DNA from: Acidobacteriota bacterium
Lineage (GTDB): Bacteria > Acidobacteriota > Terriglobia > UBA7540
Direction of reading: 5' to 3'
DNA length: 8,336 nt
NCBI GenBank assembly: GCA_003165615.1
Contig: PLWR01000119.1
Coordinates: 1-8,336 of the forward strand
In this document: in pieces, positions 1 through 5,925 of the stretch
Numbering within the stretch: position 1 is the stretch's first letter
Layout of the letters: the number at the start of each line of letters is the position of its first letter
Notes under the pieces: generated by a model
Database searches by the model: none
The model's input: only the letters and a program-made list of their open reading frames with translations
Told to the model about the DNA's origin: nothing
Made by a program: the position numbers and the translations under genes

Positions 1-116
1 GGACCTTTATGGTGCACGGTGAGCCGAAGGCCAGTGAAGCGCTGCACCAGCTCATCGCACAGGAGCTGCGCTGGGACGTCGCGGTGCCGACCTATCTTCA
101 GCAAGTGACGTTGTGA
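1..116 (+). CDS. C-terminal end of an RMMBL-type metallo-beta-lactamase-fold hydrolase (5' partial)
   Basis: Only the last 37 codons are present, read in the frame that starts at base 3 and ends with TGA at 114-116. The tail reads FMVHGEPKASEALHQLIAQE and then about 17 residues ending in QQVTL. This matches the C-terminal RMMBL motif of beta-CASP/RNA-metabolising metallo-beta-lactamases, where a conserved 'HGE' precedes a helix, a '..W.v.vP' strand and the end of the protein; the His is a conserved active-site residue in that family. Members are RNA-processing nucleases of the CPSF73/RNase J-like superfamily. The metal-binding core lies outside the window, so the exact subfamily is unknown. 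The gene converges on the HD-domain gene, with 33 bases between stop codons and no visible terminator hairpin. Confidence 0.75.
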   Translation, partial: TFMVHGEPKASEALHQLIAQELRWDVAVPTYLQQVTL

Positions 117-149
117 AGCCACTGATGCGGTTGAGATGAGAGCGGGTGC

Positions 150-737
150 CTATTCGTTGGCCGAATCGTGGGGAGGCGCGCCCGTGGGCGCCAGGCCCAG
201 TTGATCGGCGATCTCGCGCATGGCGGCAATGCAGAAGGTGATGTGCTCATCCAGCGGGACGCCCAACTCCTCCGCGCCTTTGATAATGTCTTCGCGGTTC
301 ACGGAGCGCGCGAAGGCTTTATCCTTCATTCTCTTTTTCACCGACTTGGCTTCCAGGCTGGCAATCCGGTCGGGCCGGACCAATGAACAAGCGGTAACGA
401 AGCCCGCCACCTCATCGCAGGCAAACAGCACTTTGGCGAGCAGCGTGTCGCGTGGAATGCCGGAGTAATTGGCGTGCCCAAGAATGGCGCGGCGGATCTC
501 TTCCGACACTCCTCTTTCCTTGAGAATCTCGCTCCCTTTCAGCGGGTGGTCGGGAGCGTTCGGATAGATCTCGTAGTCGAAGTCATGGATCAGGCCGACC
601 AAGCTCCACGTTTCCTCATCCTCGCCGAACTTGCGGGCATAGGCGCGCACGCAGGCTTCCACTGCCAGCGCGTGTTTGCGCAAATTCTCGTTCTTGGTGT
701 ACTCGCAAAGCAGGTCCCACCCCGACGGGCGATCCAT
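150..737 (-). CDS. HD-domain metal-dependent phosphohydrolase
   Basis: This 195-aa cytoplasmic protein carries the HD-superfamily metal site: H22 (in LRKHALAVE), the H51-D52 doublet (GLIHDFDYE), H64 and H88 as possible extra ligands, and D108 (ACDEVAG). HD proteins of this stand-alone HDIG type hydrolyse phosphoesters, often of nucleotides, using divalent metals; the substrate cannot be read from the sequence. There is no signal peptide or membrane helix. The ATG start is supported by an AGGGAGG ribosome site about 8 bases upstream and by a promoter at 764-792 that gives a roughly 20-base leader. The gene stands alone, convergent with the MBL-fold gene on its 3' side. The C-terminus (APTGAPPHDSANE) is low-complexity and probably disordered. 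The family call is firm; the role is unknown. Confidence 0.88.
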   Translation of the reverse strand: MDRPSGWDLLCEYTKNENLRKHALAVEACVRAYARKFGEDEETWSLVGLIHDFDYEIYPNAPDHPLKGSEILKERGVSEEIRRAILGHANYSGIPRDTLLAKVLFACDEVAGFVTACSLVRPDRIASLEAKSVKKRMKDKAFARSVNREDIIKGAEELGVPLDEHITFCIAAMREIADQLGLAPTGAPPHDSANE

Positions 738-763
738 AATTCCCTCCCTATAATGGATTGCTG

Positions 764-792
764 ATTATACAACGCCCTGTGCCACATCCCAA
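764..792 (-). promoter_or_regulatory. Sigma-70 promoter of the HD-domain gene
   Basis: On the minus strand there is a perfect TATAAT -10 box (769-764) and a TTGGGA -35 box (792-787, four of six matches to TTGACA), separated by exactly 17 bases. Transcription would start near 757, giving a leader of about 20 bases that contains the AGGGAGG ribosome site. It is the best-looking promoter in the window. The adjacent mobile-like repeat begins only 17 bases further upstream. Confidence 0.6.
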
Positions 793-808
793 GCCGTGCC
801 GGGCATTG

Positions 809-900
809 GTGCTGTTCTAATTTCAGATGTAGCGCCCGCCGGCTTCCAGCCGGCATTGAGCCGCTAAGATGGCGGCGCTACGTTCAGAATAGGACAGCAC
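809..900. repeat. 92-bp MITE/REP-like element with terminal inverted repeats and 10-bp direct repeats
   Basis: The element starts GTGCTGTTCTA (809-819) and ends TAGGACAGCAC (890-900). These are inverted copies with one mismatch in 11, and the arms continue imperfectly to GTAGCGCC (829-836) against GGCGCTAC (874-881). Inside are two further hairpins: GCCGGCT/AGCCGGC with a 3-base loop (838-854) and GCCGC/GCGGC (860-876). The whole could fold as a cloverleaf. It is flanked directly by a perfect 10-bp direct repeat, CCGGGCATTG, at 799-808 and 901-910, as expected for a target-site duplication. It has no coding capacity, so it would be non-autonomous (MITE or REP/BIME type). A caveat is that a similar CGGGCATTG recurs at 913-921, so the right flank is itself a short tandem repeat. 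Confidence 0.65.
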
Positions 901-901
901 C

Positions 902-923
902 CGGGCATTGCGCGGGCATTGCG
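902..923. repeat. 11-bp tandem repeat (CGGGCATTGCG x2)
   Basis: CGGGCATTGCG occurs twice in direct tandem (902-912 and 913-923), next to the right end of the 92-bp element, and nine of its bases occur again on the left flank (800-808). It may be the insertion target of the element or a replication-slippage product. Confidence 0.6.
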
Positions 924-925
924 CG

Positions 926-954
926 TTGCACTGTCAAACGGTTTGTTTTACAAT
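926..954 (+). promoter_or_regulatory. Candidate promoter of the SRPBCC gene
   Basis: TACAAT at 949-954 (five of six matches to TATAAT) lies 17 bases after TTGCAC at 926-931, which matches only the TTG half of the -35 consensus. The start site would be near 961, giving a leader of about 35 bases. It lies just downstream of the 92-bp repeat and its tandem flank. The call rests mainly on the -10 box and the exact spacing. Confidence 0.35.
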
Positions 955-995
955 CGCTTCCGCATCCATCCCACGTTGGAAAACGAGGCCCCTCG

Positions 996-1565
996 ATGAC
1001 CCCAAAATTGCTGACCCTGATTCTCTTGTTGGGCTCTTGGAGCAACGCCGCTGCGCAGCAGCATACCCGGCGGCCGGTTAAGCCTGCGGACAACGGGCCG
1101 GTAAGCGTGATGCACTCGGCGACCTTACAAGTCTACGTTTCGAGCGACGCGGTCAGCGTCTTCAGCTATCTATCCGATCAGGGAAAACTGACGGCATGGC
1201 TCGCCGATCAGGCCATCCTGGAGGCGCAATTTGGAGGCAAATACCATTTCCGCTGGAAGGGTCAGGAACCCGTGGACGGCGTGGTGACGGAATTCTTGGC
1301 CGCCAACACCATGGCCTTCACCTGGAAGCATCCTACCGATGAGGCGGAAACCCAGGTGCGCTTTAAACTCTCGCCCCAGGGCGGGCGAACACTCGTTGAA
1401 CTGGATCTCCAGGGGTACACCTCCGCCGACGCCTCCGACAAGGCTGTGAAATTCTGGGTTTTCTACCTGCAAAATCTGAAGTCCGTTATCGAAAACCAGA
1501 TCGACCTTCGCCAAGCCGTACCGAAGACGCCAGCGCGCCCGCCGGCACACCACCGGGCGCAATAA
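996..1565 (+). CDS. Exported SRPBCC (AHSA1/START-like) domain protein
   Basis: This 189-aa protein begins with a Sec signal peptide (residues 1 to about 21: short basic start, LLTLILLLGSW core, AAAQ at the likely cleavage site). Residues of about 42-165 form one SRPBCC/AHSA1-like domain: an opening beta strand (ATLQVYVSSDAVSVFSYL), a GGKYHFRW hairpin, G.V.EF then MAFTWKHP, a VRFKLSPQGGRTLVELD strand pair, and a long C-terminal helix (AVKFWVFYLQNLKSVIEN). SRPBCC folds make a deep hydrophobic ligand cavity; AHSA1-like members are usually cytoplasmic, so export is unusual. The tail is Pro/Ala/His-rich. The start ATG follows a weak GAGG seven bases upstream. The gene is convergent with the amidohydrolase, 25 bases between stops. 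Ligand and role are unknown. Confidence 0.8.
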   Translation: MTPKLLTLILLLGSWSNAAAQQHTRRPVKPADNGPVSVMHSATLQVYVSSDAVSVFSYLSDQGKLTAWLADQAILEAQFGGKYHFRWKGQEPVDGVVTEFLAANTMAFTWKHPTDEAETQVRFKLSPQGGRTLVELDLQGYTSADASDKAVKFWVFYLQNLKSVIENQIDLRQAVPKTPARPPAHHRAQ

Positions 1566-1590
1566 TTTGGCGGCCCACATCACCTTGCCA

Positions 1591-2943
1591 TCAATGCTTG
1601 TCTGGCAGCTTGTAGACCACCCCGTCCTTCATCACGAAGTTGACGTTTTCAAGGACGTGGATATCACTCAGGGGATTCCCTGAGACCGCGACGAGGTCCG
1701 CAAGTTTACCTGGCTCCACCGAACCGATTTGATTCTTCATGTCGACCAGATCCGCGCCGGAAACGGTGGCTGCGCGCAGGGCCTGGGCAGGCGTCATGCC
1801 GTAATCCACCATCAGCGGGAACTCCTTCGCCGGGTTGATCGTCCACTCGAAGCCGCCCACGTCGGTGCCGAAGGCGATTCTCACTCCCGCCTTGAGCACC
1901 CGCCGGAAAGTCTCGGCGTGAATCACCACCCCGCCGTCCCATCCCGGAAAGCCGCCCGCCTGACGAATTCCCTGGGCGTAAATGAAGATGTAGAGCGTCG
2001 GCACGTACCAGATTCCATGCGCCACCATGGTCTTCAGGTCATCGTCAGAGATGTAGGCGCCGTGCTCGATGGAATCCACGCCCGCCTCCACGGCGTTGTG
2101 AACGCCCTCTAAACCCATGCCGTGCGCCGCCACCTTGTGATGTTCACGGTGCGCCTCATCCACAATGGCGTGGAACTCCTCGGGCGTGAAGGTGGGAATG
2201 CTGTGCACCACGCCGTCAACAGTGGAAACGTGTTGGTCGGCGTAAACTTTAATCCAGTCGGCTCCGTTCGAAATCTGCTCGCGCACCGCTTTGCGGCACT
2301 CAACGGGTCCGTCCACCACCTGCACGCCGTGCGGCAAGTTCAAAGCCGGGTCATAGCCCTCAATTGCATAAGCACCGGTCACGTTAAGCGCGCGCGTCAC
2401 CACCAGCATGCGCGGCCCGGGAATCACCCCTTGCTTGATGGCGTCGCGAATGGATACGTCCGCATAGTAGGCGCCTTCGGTTTCCACGTCGCGGATGGTG
2501 GTGAATCCGTACTCCAGAGCGCGGCGTGCCGATTGGGTTCCCAGGACGGTGCGGTAGGGCAGCGACCATTTGAGAATCTGCTCATCGTACTGTCCCGGCT
2601 TCTGGTCGCCTTGTAGAAGGATATGCGTGTGCGTGTCCACCAAGCCGGGCATGCAGGTTTCCATCCCTAGGTCGATGAAAGCCGCGCCCGCCGGCCTGGC
2701 GACTCCTGGCGTGTAACTCGTGATGGCGCGGAACTTGCCTCCCGCAATTTCCACCAGGGCGTTCTGGCGCGGCTCATTGGATACTTCGTCAATCAACGTA
2801 CCGCAGTGAACAAAGGTGACCTGGTGATTGTTCCCGGCTTGCGCGGCGGGAGGGGGGGCCGCGATCCCCATACTGCCGAACAAGGTAAGGAAAAGAGTGA
2901 CCAGTAAAATTCGGAGCGTTTTCGCAGACAGCTTATCTTTCAT
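1591..2943 (-). CDS. Secreted metal-dependent amidohydrolase (imidazolonepropionase/prolidase-like)
   Basis: This 450-aa enzyme belongs to the amidohydrolase superfamily. The binuclear metal ligands are visible: H105 and H107 (VDTHTH), K232 as the probable carbamylated lysine (DWIKVYAD), H274 (VAAHGMG), H294 (SIEHGAY) and catalytic D361 (FGTDVGG). The layout, with the N-terminal strand domain returning at the end (GSVEPGKLADLVAVSGNPL), fits the subgroup that includes Xaa-Pro dipeptidases, arginine carboxypeptidases and imidazolonepropionase-like proteins. Residues 1-36 are a Sec signal peptide (RILLVTLFLTLFGSMGIAA core), so it acts outside the cytoplasm, probably on peptides or N-acyl amino acids. 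I chose the ATG at 2943 because AGGAGG lies five bases upstream and the signal peptide starts there. An in-frame start at 2994 would add 17 residues, lacks a ribosome site and overlaps the promoter. Confidence 0.9.
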   Translation of the reverse strand: MKDKLSAKTLRILLVTLFLTLFGSMGIAAPPPAAQAGNNHQVTFVHCGTLIDEVSNEPRQNALVEIAGGKFRAITSYTPGVARPAGAAFIDLGMETCMPGLVDTHTHILLQGDQKPGQYDEQILKWSLPYRTVLGTQSARRALEYGFTTIRDVETEGAYYADVSIRDAIKQGVIPGPRMLVVTRALNVTGAYAIEGYDPALNLPHGVQVVDGPVECRKAVREQISNGADWIKVYADQHVSTVDGVVHSIPTFTPEEFHAIVDEAHREHHKVAAHGMGLEGVHNAVEAGVDSIEHGAYISDDDLKTMVAHGIWYVPTLYIFIYAQGIRQAGGFPGWDGGVVIHAETFRRVLKAGVRIAFGTDVGGFEWTINPAKEFPLMVDYGMTPAQALRAATVSGADLVDMKNQIGSVEPGKLADLVAVSGNPLSDIHVLENVNFVMKDGVVYKLPDKH

Positions 2944-2984
2944 GGCGGCCTCCTGATTAGGTGGTTCTTTGCCTGGCAGGCGTG

Positions 2985-2993
2985 AGTATATCA
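2985..2993 (-). promoter_or_regulatory. Extended -10 promoter of the amidohydrolase gene
   Basis: The minus strand reads TGATATACT, a TGn extended -10 followed by TATACT (five of six consensus matches). No good -35 box lies 17 bases further up, which is tolerated by extended -10 promoters. The start site would be near 2978, with a leader of about 35 bases containing the AGGAGG ribosome site used for the start at 2943. Confidence 0.45.
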
Positions 2994-3124
2994 AAAGCCC
3001 CGCGGTATGGATGCGGCGCGCGGCGCAGGAGAACGCGGTGCAAAAATAGAAAAGAGATGGTGGGCGTCAAGATAGGCAATGTCCCAGGGAAAGAAACGAC
3101 CCCATCCCGCGCCGGGCTGCCTTC

Positions 3125-3133
3125 TGTTACAAT
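3125..3133 (+). promoter_or_regulatory. Candidate extended -10 promoter of the sigma-factor operon
   Basis: TGTTACAAT is a TGn extended -10 with TACAAT (five of six consensus matches). No TTGACA-like -35 is seen at the expected distance, and I see no clear ECF-type GGAAC...CGT promoter between 2995 and 3212. Transcription would begin near 3140, giving a leader of about 70 bases that contains the GA-rich hairpins at 3174-3204. Confidence 0.35.
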
Positions 3134-3173
3134 GCCGCCAAGCTATGGGAAGCATTGGGCGGGGTAGCGCACA

Positions 3174-3204
3174 GAGGGGGCAAAACCTCCCTCCCGGTTG
3201 AGGT
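3174..3204 (+). promoter_or_regulatory. Two mutually exclusive leader hairpins around the sigma-factor ribosome site
   Basis: GAGGGGG (3174-3180) can pair with CTCCCTC (3187-3193) over the 6-base loop CAAAAC, a 7-bp stem with one G-U pair at 3179-3188. The overlapping ACCTC (3185-3189) can instead pair with GAGGT (3200-3204), which is the Shine-Dalgarno sequence of the sigma gene starting at 3213. The first hairpin would leave the ribosome site free and the second would hide it. The complementarity is seen directly; a regulatory role is inference. Confidence 0.35.
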
Positions 3205-3212
3205 GCGGCGTA

Positions 3213-3806
3213 GTGGACCAGGATCTGGAATTGCTTCAGCGGTGCCTCTCCGGCGAAAATTCCGCCTGGGAAGGTCTGCTCAGGGTCTACACCCGAAAAA
3301 TCTATAATTTATGCTACCGATTCACGGGCCGGGCGGAGGAAGCGGAGGACCTGACACAAGAGGTTTTCATTAAAGTCTTCCAGACCTTGCAGACCTTTGA
3401 CGCTGCGCAGGGGTCATTTTCCACATGGTTGCACCGAGTGGCGCGCAACCACTTGGTAGACCATTACCGGCGCACCAAAAAGGACCGGATGACGGGGTCC
3501 ATCGATGACGATTTGGAGACGATTGCGGAAAGGCCCAGCCCCGGGGCAGGACCCACCGGCCACCTGGAAGCCCGGGAACGGAAAGAGCAACTCCAACGGG
3601 GTTTGGACCGCCTTTCGCCGGATTTGCGGGAGGCGGTGGTGCTGCGGGACCTGCACGACCTGGACTACCTGGAAATCGCCCAGGTCCTGGGGGTTCCCCA
3701 GGGGACGGTTAAATCCCGAATAAATCGCGGCCGATTGGAACTTGCACGGGTCCTAAAGCGTATGGAAGGTATGAGAGGCCCCGCCGAGGCGGGAAGCGAG
3801 CAATGA
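3213..3806 (+). CDS. ECF-family RNA polymerase sigma factor
   Basis: This 197-aa two-domain sigma-70 factor has region 2 at about residues 20-87, including AEDLTQEVF (region 2.2, core RNA polymerase contact) and FSTWLHRVARNHLVDHYRR (regions 2.3-2.4, -10 recognition). Region 4 is at about 132-183, with LSPDLREAVVLRDLHDLDY and the helix-turn-helix YLEIAQVLGVPQGTVKSRIN for -35 recognition. Length and the lack of region 3 fit ECF (RpoE/SigW-like) factors. I prefer the GTG at 3213 because GAGGTG sits seven bases upstream; a TTG at 3198 in the same frame would add five residues but has no ribosome site at a suitable distance. It overlaps the anti-sigma gene by four bases (ATGA), so the two are translationally coupled. 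It probably switches on an envelope-stress regulon that may include this operon. Confidence 0.93.
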   Translation: MDQDLELLQRCLSGENSAWEGLLRVYTRKIYNLCYRFTGRAEEAEDLTQEVFIKVFQTLQTFDAAQGSFSTWLHRVARNHLVDHYRRTKKDRMTGSIDDDLETIAERPSPGAGPTGHLEARERKEQLQRGLDRLSPDLREAVVLRDLHDLDYLEIAQVLGVPQGTVKSRINRGRLELARVLKRMEGMRGPAEAGSEQ

Positions 3807-4498
3807 CGCACCTGGAAATTGAAAACCTGGCGAGCGATTACCTGGAAGGGCTACTGGAACCCTCCCACCGGGCGGCAGTGGAAGCGCATTTAACCGAATG
3901 CGCGGGCTGCCGCGAGCTGCTGGGGGACGTCCGTCACGTGCTGGAGCTGTGCCGGGCGGCGGAAGACGCCGAACCCAAGCCCTGGCTTATTTCCAAGATC
4001 ATGCTGGCCACCGTCGGTGAGCGCAAACCCACCTGGCGCGAGCGGATTGCCGCATACCTCAGGCCCGTGCTGCAACCCCGGGTGGCTTACCCCATCGCCA
4101 TGACTGTTTTCACGTTTTCAATCATCGTCCAGGCCGCCGGTCTGAATCTGAGAAGTTTACGATATGAAGATCTAAATCCCCGCACCTGGGTGGGTCGAGC
4201 CAACCGCCAAGGACACTTGCTGGCCGCACGCGCGGAGAAGTTCTATTATGACCTTCGCGTGGTGTACGAGATTGAGTCACGCTTCCGGCAACTCGGCGTT
4301 CAGCCGCAGATTCCGGAGGAAGAAGCTCCCAAGCCTGAGACGCCGGGCGGCGGCTCCTCGCAAGGCACGCCGTCTGACCAAACGATAGCCTCCAATGGAG
4401 GCGCGTGGGTTGTGATGGCTGCCGAGATTGAACAAGCTCTCCCCGCGGTTGGGAACCAGACCGGCTTCGCGAGGACGGGAAGGAGTCTACTTCGATGA
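3803..4498 (+). CDS. zf-HC2 transmembrane anti-sigma factor
   Basis: This 231-aa protein starts with an anti-sigma zinc-finger domain (about residues 1-55) with the H29-x3-C33-x2-C36 signature (HLTECAGC). A single membrane helix follows at about 94-113 (AYPIAMTVFTFSIIVQAAG), then an approximately 118-residue extracytoplasmic part ending in a Pro/Gly/Ser-rich, probably disordered tail. Zinc-associated anti-sigma factors hold the cognate ECF factor at the membrane until a signal releases it. Coupling by ATGA to both neighbours (sigma factor upstream, B-box protein downstream) supports this pairing. The external part has no domain I recognise, apart from a short amphipathic stretch (FYYDLRVVYEIESRFRQLG), so the signal sensed is unknown. 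The antisigma identity is firm. Confidence 0.88.
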   Translation: MTHLEIENLASDYLEGLLEPSHRAAVEAHLTECAGCRELLGDVRHVLELCRAAEDAEPKPWLISKIMLATVGERKPTWRERIAAYLRPVLQPRVAYPIAMTVFTFSIIVQAAGLNLRSLRYEDLNPRTWVGRANRQGHLLAARAEKFYYDLRVVYEIESRFRQLGVQPQIPEEEAPKPETPGGGSSQGTPSDQTIASNGGAWVVMAAEIEQALPAVGNQTGFARTGRSLLR

Positions 4499-5184
4499 AA
4501 TGCGCCAACCACCCTCTCAACGACGCATTGTCTTATTGCGGGCAATGCGGGCGCTCACTTTGTACCGAATGCAAACGCGATGTGGGCGGGATGGTCTACT
4601 GTGAAAGTTGCCTGGCGGCCCGTTTGCATAGTCCCCTTCCACCCTGGGGAGGAGTCGGGCCGGGACCGAGTCCCGGTGTCGCCCTGGCCCTGGGATTCAT
4701 TCCCGGCGTGGGCGCAATCTACAATGGCCAGATCACCAAGGCCATAACCCAGGTCCTGATCTTTGGCTGCCTCATTGCCTTGGGTGACCGTGTCCACGGC
4801 GGCTTGGATACCCTTTTCGGCCTGGGCGCTGCGGCGTTCTACTTCTATATGGTGATTGACTCCTTCCAGACCGCCAAGGCGAAGTGCAGTGGCAAGCCTG
4901 TGCCGGACATGTTCGGCTTGGGGGAGATGAAAGTGAACGCGCCGATTGGGGCCGCGCTGCTGATCGGGCTCGGCGTTCTCTTCCTGCTGGACAACCTCGG
5001 CGTGCCGGTGATTAACCAGCTCAGCAAATTCTGGCCCGTCCTCCTGATTGTGGCCGGGTTCCTGCTGTTGCAGCGACGACTGGGTGGTGGATACACCCCC
5101 CAAGCTCCGGCTCCGGCCAGCCCCACCCAGCCCGAGAAGCCAACAGATGGGCCGAGCAATATACCTGGGCCCAAGGGGCTGTAA
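4495..5184 (+). CDS. B-box zinc-finger membrane protein with LiaI-LiaF-like transmembrane module
   Basis: The 229-aa protein has three parts. Residues 1-40 form a B-box-type zinc finger: C3-x2-H6, C15-x2-C18, C23-x2-C26 and C36-x2-C39. Residues of about 60-125 hold membrane helices of the type often found behind such fingers (VALALGFIPGVGAIYNGQ, then AITQVLIFGCLIALG and FGLGAAAFYFYMVI). Residues of about 148-197 are a two-helix LiaI-LiaF-type module (ALLIGLGVLFLLDNLG, then KFWPVLLIVAGFLLLQRRL). The C-terminus is Pro-rich and low-complexity. The gene overlaps the anti-sigma gene by ATGA and has AAGGAG upstream. Its finger probably faces the cytoplasm and could bind the sigma/anti-sigma pair or another regulator; that is inference. 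LiaI-LiaF modules are known from Lia/Psp cell-envelope stress systems. Confidence 0.82.
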   Translation: MKCANHPLNDALSYCGQCGRSLCTECKRDVGGMVYCESCLAARLHSPLPPWGGVGPGPSPGVALALGFIPGVGAIYNGQITKAITQVLIFGCLIALGDRVHGGLDTLFGLGAAAFYFYMVIDSFQTAKAKCSGKPVPDMFGLGEMKVNAPIGAALLIGLGVLFLLDNLGVPVINQLSKFWPVLLIVAGFLLLQRRLGGGYTPQAPAPASPTQPEKPTDGPSNIPGPKGL

Positions 5185-5187
5185 AGA

Positions 5188-5285
5188 AGGTGTCAGGTGC
5201 CAGATGTCAGGAAAAGCCAAGCAGCATGAACCCGATACTTAGAACCAAGTACCTGACACCTGGCCCCCGACACCTGATACCTGAA
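5188..5285. repeat. Low-complexity intergenic repeat built on AGGTGTCAGGT, with a perfect 11-bp inverted pair
   Basis: AGGTGTCAGGT (5188-5198) and its exact reverse complement ACCTGACACCT (5251-5261) bracket a 52-base spacer. Degenerate copies flank both arms (GCCAGATGTCAGG after the left one; CGACACCTGATACCTGA after the right one). This variable reiteration of 'caggtgtcagg' resembles the dispersed intergenic repeats I associate with acidobacteria. It lies between the zinc-finger gene and the first microprotein gene, and the RNA could form a long stem that lowers read-through. There is no T-run typical of an intrinsic terminator. Confidence 0.6.
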
Positions 5286-5316
5286 TCGTGAAGTTCGAAC
5301 CACTTGGAGGAAAATC

Positions 5317-5526
5317 ATGTCCTTTCATGTCGTCCCCCTGGGAGTTTTCGCCATGGTTGTACTGATCGTGGCCATCGTTTCCATGAGGAAGATGCGCGAG
5401 AAAGAGCTGGAGGCGCATCAGCAGCTCCGCAGCCAGGAAATGGAACACGAACGAAGGATGAAAGAACTGGACCTTGAAAAAGCCAAATTAGAGGTGGAGA
5501 AAGCGCGCGCAACAAAGAACGGCTAA
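5317..5526 (+). CDS. Small TM-coiled-coil protein A (PspB-like architecture), first of a tandem triplet
   Basis: This 69-aa protein has one membrane helix at about residues 5-22 (VVPLGVFAMVVLIVAIVSM), a basic stop-transfer patch (RKMREK), then a highly charged helix to the end that should form a coiled coil. Its core, KELEAHQQLRSQEMEHERRM, is clearly homologous to the next two genes. GGAGG six bases before the ATG fixes the start. Topology is most likely a short external N-terminus and a cytoplasmic coiled coil. PspB, a small phage-shock regulator, has the same single-helix plus charged-helix layout, as do other small proteins next to ECF/Psp genes, but no sequence identity to PspB can be claimed from reading alone. 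A role as a membrane-stress adaptor is inference from neighbours. Confidence 0.75.
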   Translation: MSFHVVPLGVFAMVVLIVAIVSMRKMREKELEAHQQLRSQEMEHERRMKELDLEKAKLEVEKARATKNG

Positions 5527-5583
5527 AGGAAAAGTCCGGCGCTGCCCGGGCTCGAGGCCTGCCGCCGGAGGAGGATGACAAAT

Positions 5584-5814
5584 ATGGATTTGCCTATCAA
5601 TCCGTTGTGGATTCCGCTTGTGGCAGTGGTTTTCGGCACGGCGATGGTCGTCGCCATCGTAGGAATCGTCCATTGGTATAAAGCGCGAGAGAAGGAACTG
5701 CAGTTCCACCAGGATCTGCGCGTTCGCGAGATGGAACACCAGCGCAAGATGAGAGAGCTGGAAGTGGAGATGGAAAGAATCAAGGCGCGAAGTGTTTCGG
5801 GCCCAGGCGCCTGA
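5584..5814 (+). CDS. Small TM-coiled-coil protein B (second of the triplet)
   Basis: A 76-aa paralogue of its neighbours: one membrane helix at about residues 9-31 (IPLVAVVFGTAMVVAIVGIV), a WYKAREK stop-transfer segment, then the charged helix KELQFHQDLRVREMEHQRKM continuing to about residue 68 (ELEVEMERIKAR). I chose the ATG at 5584, nine bases after AGGAGG (5569-5574). The in-frame ATG at 5575 directly abuts that ribosome site and could not use it. The gene begins 57 bases after gene A ends. The shared pattern across the three proteins is E-L-x-x-H-Q-x-L-R-x-x-E-M-x-H-x-x-x-M-x-E-L. The protein probably assembles with its siblings through the coiled coil. Confidence 0.75.
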   Translation: MDLPINPLWIPLVAVVFGTAMVVAIVGIVHWYKAREKELQFHQDLRVREMEHQRKMRELEVEMERIKARSVSGPGA

Positions 5815-5925
5815 GCGATTTGCCGCGCTCCAAAGCGCCCGATGAAGGAAAATGATTGGGTGATGGATCGAACCATGGAGCGGGTTTCCTAAAGCCGAGG
5901 CGGCAAAGGAACTAGGGAGGAAATG

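Noticed and set aside
902..923. Direct repeats as a possible CRISPR or origin iteron.
   Set aside because: There are only two 11-bp copies without spacers, cas genes, replication genes or DnaA boxes nearby.
2122..2616. A 164-codon plus-strand frame opposite the amidohydrolase.
   Set aside because: The opposite strand encodes all catalytic metal ligands of an amidohydrolase; this frame has no family features.
2961..3167. A 68-codon plus-strand frame upstream of the sigma gene.
   Set aside because: It covers the promoters of two divergent genes, is Arg/Lys-rich without a fold, and lacks a ribosome site.
4555..5220. A 221-codon open frame on the minus strand opposite the B-box gene.
   Set aside because: It mirrors a well-supported coding gene with zinc-finger and membrane motifs; its own translation is His/Gln/Arg-rich without any domain.
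5293..5300. The palindrome GTTCGAAC just before microprotein A as an operator.
   Set aside because: It is only 8 bp, occurs once, and similar TTCGAA words are part of the low-complexity sequence in this region.
5842..5892. A 16-codon reading frame (ATG to TAA) between microproteins B and C.
   Set aside because: No ribosome site precedes it and the peptide shows no helix or similarity to its neighbours; probably chance.
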